Source: Halomonas citrativorans (GTDB taxonomy: Bacteria; Pseudomonadota; Gammaproteobacteria; Pseudomonadales; Halomonadaceae). Taken from it: DNA of 64,000 nt. Both the position numbers and the translations under genes were made by a program. Below the pieces are notes generated by a model. That model was not told the origin of the DNA, searched no databases, and saw only the letters and a list, made by a program, of their open reading frames with translations. Below are positions 18,582 to 27,845 of the stretch, piece after piece; within the stretch, counting starts at the first letter, position 1, and each line of letters begins with the position of its first letter. Location of the stretch: positions 96,684 to 160,683 of the forward strand of contig NZ_FUKM01000014.1 in assembly GCF_900163645.1 (NCBI RefSeq), given 5' to 3'.

Positions 18582-18801
18582 GGTTATCTCGCTCTACGAT
18601 ACGGTTGCCTATCAGCATGACCACCACGCAAGAAAAAATAACCAGATAGCTCCATACCACTATTAAGGGCAGGCCTAGCACTAACGTTGCCCGGTTTACC
18701 CAACCAATCATCGGCCACGTTCCCATAGCGATGAGTGTTAAAAACGCAATTAATAAACCCCAACCCGCACGCGAGGTGGGCAGTACCAGCAAACGCCGCA
18801 T
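18574..18801 (-). CDS. Small two-helix membrane protein, symporter partner
   Basis: This 75-residue protein has two hydrophobic helices (about 14-33 and 39-63) separated by a short turn, and an acidic C-terminal tail (RIVERDNHE). The size and the 8-bp overlap with the following SSS gene match the small DUF997/DUF3311-type proteins that accompany such symporters and may form an accessory subunit. Family assignment is by context and topology, not by motif. Confidence 0.75.
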   Translation of the reverse strand: MRRLLVLPTSRAGWGLLIAFLTLIAMGTWPMIGWVNRATLVLGLPLIVVWSYLVIFSCVVVMLIGNRIVERDNHE

Positions 18802-18971
18802 GGTGATTCCCTAAAATTTTGTTAGCCGTCGTACCACTGGCCTACCTATTTTCATGTTGTGTGATCGGCAAATCGTCGGCCGACCAACGGCTTATCGTTA
18901 GGTATGTCAAAGCGGCAGCGTGCGACGGTATCGAAGTAGTACACTCCGCGTCCACTGCGTCATCAACGTCT

Positions 18972-19445
18972 TTACTCCGTTAAGAGGCGTCGCATGAGCA
19001 TCACGGTTTCGCCTCGGTATTCAAGCGTTTCTATTGCTTGCCAACCTAGCCGCTGATAAAGCGACTGCTGATCAGGGGTATAGAGATAACATTGGTGAAT
19101 ACCGCTATTGCGTACTTCTGCTTCCACGCGCTGCACCAGCGCGGAAGCAATACCCTGCCCGCGCCACTCAGGCGCTACGAAAACAGAGGCCAGCCACGGC
19201 GTTAATTCACGCCGAATGCTCATATCATCGTCAATTAAACAGGCAGTGCCGACAGGTACGTCGCCTTGCAAAGCAATAAATACGGAGGGCACACCCGAGG
19301 TACCGCACTCAGACATCGTGTCATCAATGGCTTCTTCTAGCGTTAGCCCTGGGTATAAATTCCCCCACGCTTCAAACGTCCAACGCACTACGGTGGGAAG
19401 ATGAGGACTATCTGTGCCAAGTCGCTGAATAGTGGTGTCCCGCAT
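18972..19445 (-). CDS. GNAT-family N-acetyltransferase
   Basis: This protein of about 157 residues has the GNAT fold. The acetyl-CoA pyrophosphate-binding motif A appears as SVFVAPEWRGQGIASALV near residues 90-107, and motif B as YLYTPDQQSLYQRLGW near 132-147. The acceptor is unknown. A GTG lies one codon upstream of the chosen ATG. It sits alone behind the bluB-elaA pair. Confidence 0.85.
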   Translation of the reverse strand: MRDTTIQRLGTDSPHLPTVVRWTFEAWGNLYPGLTLEEAIDDTMSECGTSGVPSVFIALQGDVPVGTACLIDDDMSIRRELTPWLASVFVAPEWRGQGIASALVQRVEAEVRNSGIHQCYLYTPDQQSLYQRLGWQAIETLEYRGETVMLMRRLLTE

Positions 19446-19537
19446 CACTATTTACCTTATTTTGCTGAAATTAATACCGTCACGGCAATCCTGTAGCCCG
19501 CCCCGCACCATCATGCAAAAGCTCGCACCTGCGGCGA

Positions 19538-20266
19538 TTAGCGTGACGAATTGCGCAGCAGCGCATCAAGAGGACCCTTCTCAAGTGGCTGCCCCCAGCT
19601 ATCGCCATGTACCAACTCACTTAACGGTAGCCTGGAGCGCCAGCCTTTGGCTTCAAGTTCCGGCTGATCTAGAAACTCGCTGACATAGCCAATGCATAGA
19701 TAGGCCACGGGATATACGTGATCAGGCAGGTTCAAGGCGTCACTTAACTGCGCCTGATCAAGAATACTTACCCAGCCAACGCCAACCCCTTCGGCTCGCG
19801 CGGCCAACCACAGGTTTTGTACCGCCAGGCACGTGCTGAACAAGTCAGTTTCGACAATACTGTTGCGGCCTAGCACGTGTGGGCCACCCCGGCTGCGGTC
19901 GCAGGTGATACATAGATTCAGCGGGCTTTCGACAATCCCTTGAAGCTTGAGGCTACGGTAAAGGTCGCTCCGCTCATCTTCAAAACGCTCAGCAGCTTTC
20001 TGATTTTCCTGCTCAAATAACGCAAGGATAGACGCCCTGACTTCGCCACCTTCAATGACAATAAAATCCCAGGGCTGCATGAACCCTACCGAAGGCGCAT
20101 GGTGGGCAGCCTGCAATAGACGCGCCAGCACGTCAGCGGGAATCGGGTCAGGAAGAAACTGCGAGCGCACATCACGACGCTCATAAATGGCACGATAAAG
20201 CCCGTGGCGTTCACTCTCTGAAAAGCAGGCATCTGAAGCGGTCACGGGATTAAACTCCTGTTCCAT
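19538..20266 (-). CDS. bluB: 5,6-Dimethylbenzimidazole synthase
   Basis: BluB is a nitroreductase-fold flavoenzyme that cannibalises reduced FMN with O2 to make the lower ligand of cobalamin. The 242-residue protein shows YERRDVRSQFLPDPIP near residue 29, AAHHAPSVGFMQPWDFI near 54, and GVGVGWVSILD near 165, all BluB landmarks. No other cobalamin gene is nearby; it follows elaA by 6 bp, so the two probably share a transcript. BluB is favoured over a generic nitroreductase because of the APSVGFMQPW segment. Confidence 0.9.
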   Translation of the reverse strand: MEQEFNPVTASDACFSESERHGLYRAIYERRDVRSQFLPDPIPADVLARLLQAAHHAPSVGFMQPWDFIVIEGGEVRASILALFEQENQKAAERFEDERSDLYRSLKLQGIVESPLNLCITCDRSRGGPHVLGRNSIVETDLFSTCLAVQNLWLAARAEGVGVGWVSILDQAQLSDALNLPDHVYPVAYLCIGYVSEFLDQPELEAKGWRSRLPLSELVHGDSWGQPLEKGPLDALLRNSSR

Positions 20267-20272
20267 GATCGT

Positions 20273-20731
20273 TTATGCGTGGGAGGCGGGTTTGACCATA
20301 TCAATATGCGGTATGCCATCTTCATCGTAAGGCTCACTGATTCGCTTGAACCCAAACGACTCATAGAAAACGTTCAAATAGACTTGTGCGCCGATCTTAA
20401 TGCCCAGACCAGGATAGGTTTGCTCGGTAAAACGAACCGCCTCGCCCATAAGCGCCCGGCCATATTGATGACCCCGGAAAGCCTTGAGTGTCATCACTCG
20501 GCCAATGGAGGGCTCGGCGAATTTATCACCCGGCCCCACTACTCGGATATACGCCGCGAGCTGACCATCAACCGTGGCGGAAAGATGCCAAGCAAGCGGG
20601 TCCAGCTCATCAATTTCCTGATAGGCACACCGCTGTTCCACCACAAACACCGCTTCACGTGCCTTTACGATGTTATAAAAATCGTGCGTGTTTAATTCGT
20701 CCAGTCTCGACCAGCTAAAACGTAAAGACAT
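20273..20731 (-). CDS. elaA: ElaA-like GNAT acetyltransferase
   Basis: The ElaA family shows as FYNIVKAREAVFVVEQRCAYQEIDELDPLAWHL at the N-terminus (described here in pieces: FYNIVKAREAVFVVEQ, then YQEIDELD) and the short acetyl-CoA site IGRVMTLKAFRGHQYGRALM. The product is about 152 residues from the ATG at 20731, which begins MSLRFSWSRL as in relatives; the frame is open for 26 more codons upstream. The substrate is unknown. The stop is 6 bp before bluB. Confidence 0.85.
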   Translation of the reverse strand: MSLRFSWSRLDELNTHDFYNIVKAREAVFVVEQRCAYQEIDELDPLAWHLSATVDGQLAAYIRVVGPGDKFAEPSIGRVMTLKAFRGHQYGRALMGEAVRFTEQTYPGLGIKIGAQVYLNVFYESFGFKRISEPYDEDGIPHIDMVKPASHA

Positions 20732-20888
20732 CGCGGTGTAATCTCCATCGGGCATTAAGACTTCAAACGGTATAAAACGCCGATTATACATGGTCCGACA
20801 TACGGCCATCTCGCCAAATAGTCACTAAACCTCTGCAGCCAACACAGCCTGCGACAAAGATATCTCACAGAATGCCCACGTTCACGCC

Positions 20889-21386
20889 TCACTGCTTCTC
20901 AACACTGTTCAAAAACTGCTTAAGTAGCGCATCAAGCTGCGCCCTCTGCTCGTCGCTCAAACCACTAACCAGCTCTGCTTGGGTCTCTACGTGGGCAACA
21001 ATGGCCTCATCGATTAGCGCAAACCCTTTCTCAGATAGCGAAATCAGAAAGCCTCGTCCGTCGGCGGGGTTTTTGACACGCTCAATCAATCCCGCTTTTT
21101 CCAGCTGCTGAAGGCGGTGCGTCATAGTGCCGGACGTCACCATGGTGGAGGCCATTAAGTCGCTGGGAGAAAGCGCGTAAGGCGGGCCTTCACGGCGCAG
21201 CGTGGCCAGTACATCAAAGCTTGAGTCGTTAAGGCCATACACCGCCCACGTCTGCTCCATGCGCCGCATCAAGCTCTGATTCAGTCGTTTGAGTCGGCCC
21301 AGCGTGCCCATTGGGGCCACGTTCAGGTCGGGGCGCTGTTGCTGCCACTGTGTGAGTATTTTATCGACATGATCCATGGCGTTCAT
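20889..21386 (-). CDS. MarR-family transcriptional regulator
   Basis: This 165-residue winged-helix protein carries the DNA-binding region from about residue 58 to 115: LSPSDLMASTMVTSGTMTHR is the recognition helix and VKNPADGRGFLISL the wing, with the D-x-R signature. It is divergent from an EamA transporter, and two palindromes lie in the 100-bp gap. MarR proteins typically repress themselves and such a neighbour, and are released by a small aromatic or cationic ligand. GGCGG lies 5 nt before the ATG. Confidence 0.92.
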   Translation of the reverse strand: MNAMDHVDKILTQWQQQRPDLNVAPMGTLGRLKRLNQSLMRRMEQTWAVYGLNDSSFDVLATLRREGPPYALSPSDLMASTMVTSGTMTHRLQQLEKAGLIERVKNPADGRGFLISLSEKGFALIDEAIVAHVETQAELVSGLSDEQRAQLDALLKQFLNSVEKQ

Positions 21387-21402
21387 GCTTACCGCCTTTT
21401 AG

Positions 21403-21445
21403 CTTGACGTCAAGATAAAAAACCATATATCTTGATATCAAGATA
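21403..21445. promoter_or_regulatory. Two palindromic operators in the marR/eamA divergent promoter
   Basis: CTTGACGTCAAG (21403-21414) is a perfect 12-bp palindrome, and TATCTTGATATCAAGATA (21428-21445) a perfect 18-bp palindrome. They share the half-site ATCTTGA and their centres lie about 28 bp apart, close to three helical turns. Their size and place fit MarR dimer sites covering both promoters. Confidence 0.8.
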
Positions 21446-21486
21446 TTTTGAGAATCATTTTACAGAGCAACCACAAGAGCCACTCT

Positions 21487-22413
21487 ATGCAACCATCCAA
21501 GGCAAGATCAGGGGCACTTCCCAAACAGAAGCGACTTGCCGCATTTATCTATCTTGTGGCAGGTGGCGCGCTGCTAGGACTTTCGACCAATGTGGCCAAA
21601 CTGGCCGGTGATGTGCAGCTGTCGCCACTCGCCTTTCTATTTTGGTCGATTACTGGCGCGGCCTTGATTCTGTTGGTGGTGGCAGCGCTGCGCAGCAATT
21701 TGCCACCTGTCACGGGCCGCACACTTGAGTACTACCTTGTTTCGGCCCTTGTGGGCGTTGCGGGTTCTAACCTGATTTTCTTCTCGGCTATTCCACATAT
21801 CGGCGCTGGCTTTGTCGCCTTGGTGATTACGTTGCCGCCGCTGCTCACCTATGTCGGCGCGCTGATAGTAAGGCTGGAACGCTTTCAGATGATGCGTGCG
21901 ATGGGCGTTATGTCTGCGCTTGCTGGCGCCATCACCCTAGCGGCTCACAAGCTTTCCGCGCCTGATGCCGACTATGCCTGGATTTTTCTAGCGTTGGCAG
22001 GGCCGGTACTACTGGCTATCGGCAATCTTTACCGAACGTTGCGCTGGCCAGCGGGTGTCTCAGGCGATGCCCTCGCTCCCGGAATGTTAATCGCCGCGGC
22101 GGCTCTTCTGTTCAGCGTCGGCCTGCTGCCTGGTTTTTCGCTTGGTATTCCAAGCGGGCAACGTCTACCACTTCTACTAATTGCCCTTCAATCAATGGTA
22201 TTTGCAGGCCAGTTTTTACTGCTATTTCTGCTTCAAAAAACCGGCGGGCCAGTGCTTCTCAGCCTGTTGGGTTCCGTCGGCGCCGTGGTTGGCGTACCGG
22301 TGGCGATAGTGATACAGGGCGAAGCCGCCCCTGAGGGCTTACTCCCCGGTGCCCTACTGATAGGCGCCGGTATCGCCCTACTTAATGTCGGCAAAGCCAA
22401 GCAAATTTCCTAA
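21487..22413 (+). CDS. EamA/DMT-family transporter
   Basis: This membrane protein of about 308 residues has ten helices in two repeated EamA domains (about 20-150 and 165-300). LVAGGALLGLSTNVAK begins the first. The family exports amino acids, nucleobases or other metabolites and drugs. The frame is open from 21448, which lies next to the operator palindrome, so the ATG at 21487 with AAGAG upstream is the better start. It is divergently paired with a MarR regulator, suggesting induced efflux of a toxic or signalling compound. Confidence 0.85.
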   Translation: MQPSKARSGALPKQKRLAAFIYLVAGGALLGLSTNVAKLAGDVQLSPLAFLFWSITGAALILLVVAALRSNLPPVTGRTLEYYLVSALVGVAGSNLIFFSAIPHIGAGFVALVITLPPLLTYVGALIVRLERFQMMRAMGVMSALAGAITLAAHKLSAPDADYAWIFLALAGPVLLAIGNLYRTLRWPAGVSGDALAPGMLIAAAALLFSVGLLPGFSLGIPSGQRLPLLLIALQSMVFAGQFLLLFLLQKTGGPVLLSLLGSVGAVVGVPVAIVIQGEAAPEGLLPGALLIGAGIALLNVGKAKQIS

Positions 22414-22443
22414 ATAAACAAAGGCATATCTGGCAGGCATCAC

Positions 22444-22869
22444 TTAAACAATACGCCGTTCCATGTAGTGAGTATTGCCTTCCGTTTTACGAATGTGAAA
22501 GCCTATGCGTTCGTAGAGCGCGACGGCAGGATTAATGCAGAACACCCGAAGGCGCAGCGTATCGATACTCGATTGCCGCGCCCTGTGTACCATATGATGG
22601 ATGGCTGCCGTACCAAAACCCTGACGCTGCCACTGCGGCGCGATTTGCAGCTCGCGAATATAGCAAGCCTCGGTAGCCTGGTTGATACACAGTAGGCCCA
22701 CCGGGTGCGTGTTAATGACCAACTGATAGCTTTCCAGGGTGCGCCACTCACTTTCAAACAAAGCGCTGTCCCAGTGCATATCCAACTGCTCATAGTAGCC
22801 GGACATATTCTGGCGGATCAGTTGCTCTGCAAAATCCTTATCGTTAGTCGGCACAATCAGTGGCGTCAT
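22444..22869 (-). CDS. GNAT-family N-acetyltransferase
   Basis: This 141-residue protein has GNAT motif A LQIAPQWQRQGFGTAAIHHM (about residues 75-94) and the C-terminal NPAVALYERIGFHIR helix-strand pair. CAGGAG lies 5 nt before the ATG. The acceptor is unknown. It stands alone between the EamA gene (convergent) and a LysE gene. Confidence 0.85.
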   Translation of the reverse strand: MTPLIVPTNDKDFAEQLIRQNMSGYYEQLDMHWDSALFESEWRTLESYQLVINTHPVGLLCINQATEACYIRELQIAPQWQRQGFGTAAIHHMVHRARQSSIDTLRLRVFCINPAVALYERIGFHIRKTEGNTHYMERRIV

Positions 22870-22919
22870 ATTTACTCCTGGCGCCCTTTCGCACTCGTTG
22901 AGAAAGCACCTTAATTGGC

Positions 22920-23543
22920 CTATGAGCGCTGAGACTTGAGCCCAAGCAACAGGGCTGCGCCAATTAGGCCAGCTCCTGCAAATCGCTCAACCCATATCTG
23001 TTTTCTGCCGCTTAATTTCGCTGCTATCCAGTTCCCGCCCTTACCGTAGGCGCTGAGAAACAGACCATCAATCACGATATAAGAAAAGCCCAGCACGAGA
23101 ATTTGCGGAAGCAAGCTATGGGTAGAACTCAAAAATTGTGGAAAGAGAGCAGCAAAGAACACAACTGCTTTGGGGTTAGCGGCTGATGTGATGAACCCAC
23201 GCGCCCAGAGTGCTTTCAGCGATGCCCTACGGGCAGGCGCGGCTACGCCATGCGTTTTGAACGATCGGATAATCTGACGCATGCCTAGCCAAATCAGATA
23301 GCCCACGCCGAGCCATTTGACAACGGAGAACCCATACTTGGAAGCATGTAAAGCCGCTGCCAACCCAAGCCCTGCCAAGATAATTTGAAAGGTATTGGCG
23401 GTTAAATCGCCGGCGGCCGTGGCAAGCGACCTTTGGAATCCATTCGACGCACTGACAGAAAGCATGAGCAAATGACTCGGCCCCGGTGTACTCATGAACA
23501 GCAGCACCGTACCGACATATAGAGCCCATGTTTCAACTGTCAT
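22920..23543 (-). CDS. LysE/RhtB-family amino acid exporter
   Basis: This 207-residue inner-membrane protein has six helices. It carries the family signature FMSTPGPSHLLMLSVSASNG near residue 16 and GFITSAANPKAVVFFAALFPQF near residue 115. Members export amino acids such as threonine, homoserine lactone or lysine. No regulator is adjacent, so the substrate is unknown. A second LysE gene is at 38043. Confidence 0.88.
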   Translation of the reverse strand: MTVETWALYVGTVLLFMSTPGPSHLLMLSVSASNGFQRSLATAAGDLTANTFQIILAGLGLAAALHASKYGFSVVKWLGVGYLIWLGMRQIIRSFKTHGVAAPARRASLKALWARGFITSAANPKAVVFFAALFPQFLSSTHSLLPQILVLGFSYIVIDGLFLSAYGKGGNWIAAKLSGRKQIWVERFAGAGLIGAALLLGLKSQRS

Positions 23544-23664
23544 TTTGAGTCCCTACTGGTTAGGTTATTATCTCGTGCTGAAACATCCGATATACGCATT
23601 TTTCTTTTACAAAACTATGCACATCACGTCAGTGCCACCCAACACTATTATGTGAGCGTAGCCA

Positions 23665-23901
23665 CTACAAACCTTGTCGAGCCCTTTTTATAGTAGACTC
23701 AACCGCTGACAGCGCTTGAGGACTATTCTTCCAACACGTAGACCTAAGCATCGAAGCGACCATTTCGGCTATTTCTTTTGGTTCGTAATTCGCCAACTCC
23801 GAAAACGAACCGATACCTATTTCCTCAAAGCGCTTAACTACCATAGGCCCAACACCCTTCACCTTCAGTAGCGCAGCTTTTTCTGCTTCACTGAATGCCA
23901 T
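23665..23901 (-). CDS. Small helix-hairpin-helix protein
   Basis: This is a protein of about 78 residues. ALLKVKGVGPMVVKRFEEIGIGS (in pieces: LKVKGVGPMVVKRFEE, then IGIGSFSELA) is a helix-hairpin-helix with the GVGP turn that usually contacts the DNA backbone. The rest is helical, with one cysteine in SMLRSTCWKN. The ATG at 23901 has GGGGAG about 11 nt upstream; an in-frame GTG lies 8 codons before it. A role in nucleic acid binding is likely, nothing more specific. Confidence 0.75.
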   Translation of the reverse strand: MAFSEAEKAALLKVKGVGPMVVKRFEEIGIGSFSELANYEPKEIAEMVASMLRSTCWKNSPQALSAVESTIKRARQGL

Positions 23902-23959
23902 ATTTATTGGAACTCCCCAAGCCACATAACGCCTGATTTTAGCTCAAAGCTGATTTCTT

Positions 23960-25327
23960 CTATCCCAACTGAAACGGGTAAACCGACCCTATTTGCAGAA
24001 GCTGCGTTAGCTCATCCAGTGCGCTGAGCGACTCTTCTGCCAACTGCGGATCGGCGAGGTCGCCAGGTACCAAGCGATCCCGGTAGTGGCGATTGACCCA
24101 AGCAGTAAGGTCTGCGTAAAGATCATTGGTGAGCAATACGCGGCCGGTCAGTGCTGCGCGCTCGGCTTCTGAAAGAGCAACGCGCAGGCGCAGGCAGGCG
24201 GGGCCGCCGCCGTTGCGCATGCTTTGCTTGACGTCTTTCACCACCACGTCACTGATGGGGTTATTGCCTGCCAGCAGGTAGTCTTGAACGGTGCGCCAGA
24301 CGGCTTCGCGCTCCTGGCATTCGCTGGGCACGACCAGCGTCATGGTGCCATCGGGATTGGAAAGCAGCTGCGAGTTAAATAGGTACGACGCCACTGCATC
24401 TTCCAGGCTCACTGCTTCAATGGGCACACGAACAGGAATCAAGGGCGTCGTCATTTTACGGCGCAGTTCATCGAGCGTCCCCTCTTCATCCAAAAAGGCC
24501 ATTTCGTGATACAGCAGCACGGGACCGTTGCCCACGGCGATGACGTCGTTATGAAATACGCCCGCATCAATAGCGTCCGGATGCTGCTGAGCAAATACCG
24601 TTTGCGACGCAACAAGCCCATGCTGGCGGGCTACTGCCTGGCTGGCTTCCAGCGTTTGGCGGGCGGGATAGCGAGCAGGTTCGCGCTCGCCGCTACGCAC
24701 GTCACCAAACGCTTGGCGGCCATATACAAACAGATGAACGCCCGGCTCACCGTATTCACCACACAGGCGAGTATGATTGGCAGCACCTTCATCGGAAAAC
24801 GCAGGCGTGGCGGGCAGCGCTGGGTGGTGGGCGAAGTGCTGTTCGCTGTGAAAAATGGCCTGCAGCACGCGGCCCGTGGTTTGCGGTTCAAGAAAGCGAT
24901 GAAAGCTTGATTGCAGGTTGGCCGGGGTAAAGTGAACCCGGCGGTCCGGCGCATCGATGCTGGGGGTAACGGTACCGGCGTTAGCCGTCCACATGCTCGA
25001 AGCGGAACATACAGCCCGCAACAGTTGCGGGGCCTCTGTGGCGGCGCGGGCGAGCAACTCGTGGTTGTTTCCACTAAATCCTAAATCGCGCAGCGCGCCG
25101 ATATCCGGGCGCTGCTGAGGTGGCAGAACGCCTTGGGCGTAGCCTGCCTCCATCAAGGATTTCATTTTTAAAAGCCCTTGTAGCACCCCCTCTTTAGGAT
25201 TGGACTCAAGGCCGCCGTGGCTCATGGAAGCCACATTGCCTACGGCGAGCCCTGAGTAGTTATGCGTCGGGCCTACCAGCCCGTCGAAATTGACTTCCCT
25301 AACGTTACTGATCACAGATGTGCTCAC
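23960..25327 (-). CDS. astB: N-succinylarginine dihydrolase
   Basis: AstB hydrolyses N2-succinylarginine to N2-succinylornithine, CO2 and two NH3, the second step of the arginine succinyltransferase pathway. The 455-residue protein starts [21 protein letters not shown], here shown by its core [14 protein letters not shown], and contains [14 protein letters not shown] near residue 365, both diagnostic for this guanidino-modifying (pentein-fold) enzyme. Its GTG start overlaps the astD stop by 4 bp (GTGA), so the genes are translationally coupled. It is the last gene of the operon. Confidence 0.95.
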   Translation of the reverse strand: MSTSVISNVREVNFDGLVGPTHNYSGLAVGNVASMSHGGLESNPKEGVLQGLLKMKSLMEAGYAQGVLPPQQRPDIGALRDLGFSGNNHELLARAATEAPQLLRAVCSASSMWTANAGTVTPSIDAPDRRVHFTPANLQSSFHRFLEPQTTGRVLQAIFHSEQHFAHHPALPATPAFSDEGAANHTRLCGEYGEPGVHLFVYGRQAFGDVRSGEREPARYPARQTLEASQAVARQHGLVASQTVFAQQHPDAIDAGVFHNDVIAVGNGPVLLYHEMAFLDEEGTLDELRRKMTTPLIPVRVPIEAVSLEDAVASYLFNSQLLSNPDGTMTLVVPSECQEREAVWRTVQDYLLAGNNPISDVVVKDVKQSMRNGGGPACLRLRVALSEAERAALTGRVLLTNDLYADLTAWVNRHYRDRLVPGDLADPQLAEESLSALDELTQLLQIGSVYPFQLG

Positions 25328-26799
25328 AGACTAACTCCCGGCGGCAGAGTATCGGGCATCTCCAATGCCTCAGCTTCCATGGAAGCCACCGGATAGGCGC
25401 AGTAGTCCGCCGCATAGTACGCGCTGGGACGGTGGTTGCCGCTATCGCCGACGCCACCGAACGGCGCATCACCCGAAGCCCCAGTGGTCTGGCGGTTCCA
25501 GTTCACAATCCCCGCACGGATACGCAGCAGAAAATCGTCCCAGTCGGCCTTTTCACCGCCAATCAAACCTGCGGACAAGCCATAGCGCGTGTTATTGGCA
25601 AGCATCAGCGCCTCATCCCAATCACAGTAACGGTGCACCTTCAATAACGGGCCAAAGTACTCCTCGTCAGGCACTTCCAGGCCCGTCACATCGATTAATG
25701 CAGGCGTGAGCAGGCTGGTATTTTCTTTAACACGCTGCATACGGTTAATCACCGTGCCACCCAACGCCTCCAGCGCATCCTGTGCTTTTAGCAGGCCTTC
25801 AGCCGCCACCACACTGACCAGGCCGCCGTAAAATGGTGTGGGCGACTCATCAAACTGCCCAGCCACGTGAAGCCTGGCAATCGCTTCGGAAAGCGCGTCA
25901 ATTAGCCGGTCGCCAACCTCGCCCTGGGGTACGATCAAGCGCCGGGCGCAGGTGCAGCGCTGGCCACCGGACAGAAAGGCGGATTGCAAAATGGCCAGCA
26001 CGGCGGCGCGCTCATCATCCACGTCTTTCACCACCAGCGGATTATTGCCCCCAAGCTCCAGCGCGAGGATTTTATCCAGTTGCCCGGCAAACTGCTGTTG
26101 CAGCATGCCGCCAACCTGTGCACTGCCGGTAAACAGCAGGCCATCGATCCCTGGGTGCACAGAGAGCGCCTGCCCCACCGGCACACCGCCTTGAACAAGA
26201 TTGATCACACCATCAGGCAGCCCGGCTTCTCGCCAGCACTGCAGCGTCAAGTCCGCGGTTAGCGGTGTCTGATCGCTCGGTTTGAAGACGGCGGTGTTGC
26301 CTGCCAAGAGAGCCGGCACCATGTGGCCGTTAGGCAAGTGGCCTGGGAAGTTATAGGGGCCAAACACCGCCATCACCCCGTGTGGGCGGTGGCGCAGCAC
26401 GGCTTTGGCACTGCCTACAGCTTTTTCACGCTCGCCGGTGCGCTCCTTGTACGCCTTGAGTGAGAGCGCTATTTTCCCCACCATAGCACCCGCTTCCGTA
26501 CGCGCTTCCCAAAGTGGCTTGCCGGTTTCAGAGGCAATGGCGACAGCCAGCGCTTCACTGCGTGATTTAAGTACCTCAGCAAAACGCTCGACCAGCGCTT
26601 GGCGTTCGCCAAATGGCGTTTTTGCCCATTCGGGAAACGCTTTACGCGCAGCGGCTACCGCTTCTGCAACCTGAGAATCACTGGCCGATGCCCCTTGCCA
26701 GAGTAGCCCGCCTGAGACGGGGTCAAACTTACTAAACGATGCTGCAGCGCCCTCCACCCAGGCGCCGTTGATAAGCTGCTGTTGTTGGGCGTGCATCAT
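25324..26799 (-). CDS. astD: N-succinylglutamate 5-semialdehyde dehydrogenase
   Basis: AstD oxidises succinylglutamate semialdehyde to succinylglutamate with NAD+. At 491 residues it is a full aldehyde dehydrogenase. [20 protein letters not shown] near residue 153 is the AstD-specific cofactor block, the glutamate lies in [11 protein letters not shown], and the catalytic cysteine in [10 protein letters not shown] near residue 282. TAGGAG lies 3 nt before the first of two ATG codons. Position between aruG and astB fits the operon. Confidence 0.95.
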   Translation of the reverse strand: MMHAQQQQLINGAWVEGAAASFSKFDPVSGGLLWQGASASDSQVAEAVAAARKAFPEWAKTPFGERQALVERFAEVLKSRSEALAVAIASETGKPLWEARTEAGAMVGKIALSLKAYKERTGEREKAVGSAKAVLRHRPHGVMAVFGPYNFPGHLPNGHMVPALLAGNTAVFKPSDQTPLTADLTLQCWREAGLPDGVINLVQGGVPVGQALSVHPGIDGLLFTGSAQVGGMLQQQFAGQLDKILALELGGNNPLVVKDVDDERAAVLAILQSAFLSGGQRCTCARRLIVPQGEVGDRLIDALSEAIARLHVAGQFDESPTPFYGGLVSVVAAEGLLKAQDALEALGGTVINRMQRVKENTSLLTPALIDVTGLEVPDEEYFGPLLKVHRYCDWDEALMLANNTRYGLSAGLIGGEKADWDDFLLRIRAGIVNWNRQTTGASGDAPFGGVGDSGNHRPSAYYAADYCAYPVASMEAEALEMPDTLPPGVSL

Positions 26800-26813
26800 G
26801 TTCTCCTACCTGT

Positions 26814-27845
26814 TCAGGTTTCCAGAAGCCGCACGGCATCACCTGTGGTAACCCCTAGGCGCTCGGCTTCTGTGTGGCTTAAAACAATCGTATCGCGGGT
26901 GGGTGCACGGCCTATCCACGCGGCGGTAAAGGCCTGCATGGTGGTGGTCGCGGCCAACCAGCGGCTAACGCTCTCATCAGGTGCCTTGGTCGATACTTCA
27001 ACGTGATATAGCTGCGAATTGCGCACAGCCCGCACATCGTCTATATAGGCTTCAACCGTCGGGCCACCGTCAAAAATATCGATATAGCCTTCCCAGCGCA
27101 GCCCCTCTTTTTTGAGCATTTCAAGCGCAGGCCGGGTATGGCGATGCACTTGGCCAATACACGCGCGCGCCTCTTCGGCCATAAAGGTGGTGTAAATGGG
27201 AAAACGCGGCATCAATTCACCGATAAAGCTTTTCTGCCCAAGACCGGTCAAGCGGTCGGCTTCGCTGAAATCCATGGGAAAAAAGTGTTTTCCAAGGCTC
27301 TCCCAGAAGGGACTGCGGTTCTGCTCATCGAACACGCCGCGCATTTCTGCGAGCACTTTCTCAGGAAAACGATCACGAAACTGCGCAATAAACAGCCAGC
27401 GTGCCTTGGAGAGTAGTGCACCGTTGCGCAGATGCTTATTGGCCTCGCCGCGATATTCCGGGCGCAAAAAAAGTGAGCATACTTCGGCATCGCCGGTATG
27501 GTCAGAGCTTAAAAACAGCGTATCGATGGTGCGGTGCAAGTCCAACTGTACCGACGAGTGCGCCAGCGTGCCCAACCGATAGTTATAAAAAGGCACTTCG
27601 TGCCCTACCTGGCCTTCAATGGCACAGCAGCCAGCCAGCTCGCCATTGGCCTCATCTTCCAGCACAAAGAAGTAGAGCCGATTGTTAACCGGGGTGCGCT
27701 CTTCAAACGCGCGAACAGACGTTTCAATTTTTTCTGCCAGAAATTCTCGGTTATTGGGCAGCGAGGTAAAGCCCACGCCCGCCTGCTGCGCAAGCGCCAG
27801 CAACCCATCAACATCTGCACGGGCGATAGGACGAATGCGCATCAT
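26814..27845 (-). CDS. aruG: Arginine N-succinyltransferase, beta-type subunit (AruG/AstA)
   Basis: This enzyme transfers succinyl from succinyl-CoA to the alpha-amino group of arginine, and in Pseudomonas also of ornithine. The 343-residue protein has RPEYRGEANKHLRNGALLSKAR, here noted by RPEYRGEANKHLRNG, followed by FDEQNRSPFWESLGKHFFPM, the central signature of the AstA family. It follows aruF with a 4-bp ATGA overlap. Two paralogues side by side indicate the hetero-oligomeric Pseudomonas-type enzyme rather than the single E. coli AstA. Confidence 0.93.
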   Translation of the reverse strand: MMRIRPIARADVDGLLALAQQAGVGFTSLPNNREFLAEKIETSVRAFEERTPVNNRLYFFVLEDEANGELAGCCAIEGQVGHEVPFYNYRLGTLAHSSVQLDLHRTIDTLFLSSDHTGDAEVCSLFLRPEYRGEANKHLRNGALLSKARWLFIAQFRDRFPEKVLAEMRGVFDEQNRSPFWESLGKHFFPMDFSEADRLTGLGQKSFIGELMPRFPIYTTFMAEEARACIGQVHRHTRPALEMLKKEGLRWEGYIDIFDGGPTVEAYIDDVRAVRNSQLYHVEVSTKAPDESVSRWLAATTTMQAFTAAWIGRAPTRDTIVLSHTEAERLGVTTGDAVRLLET

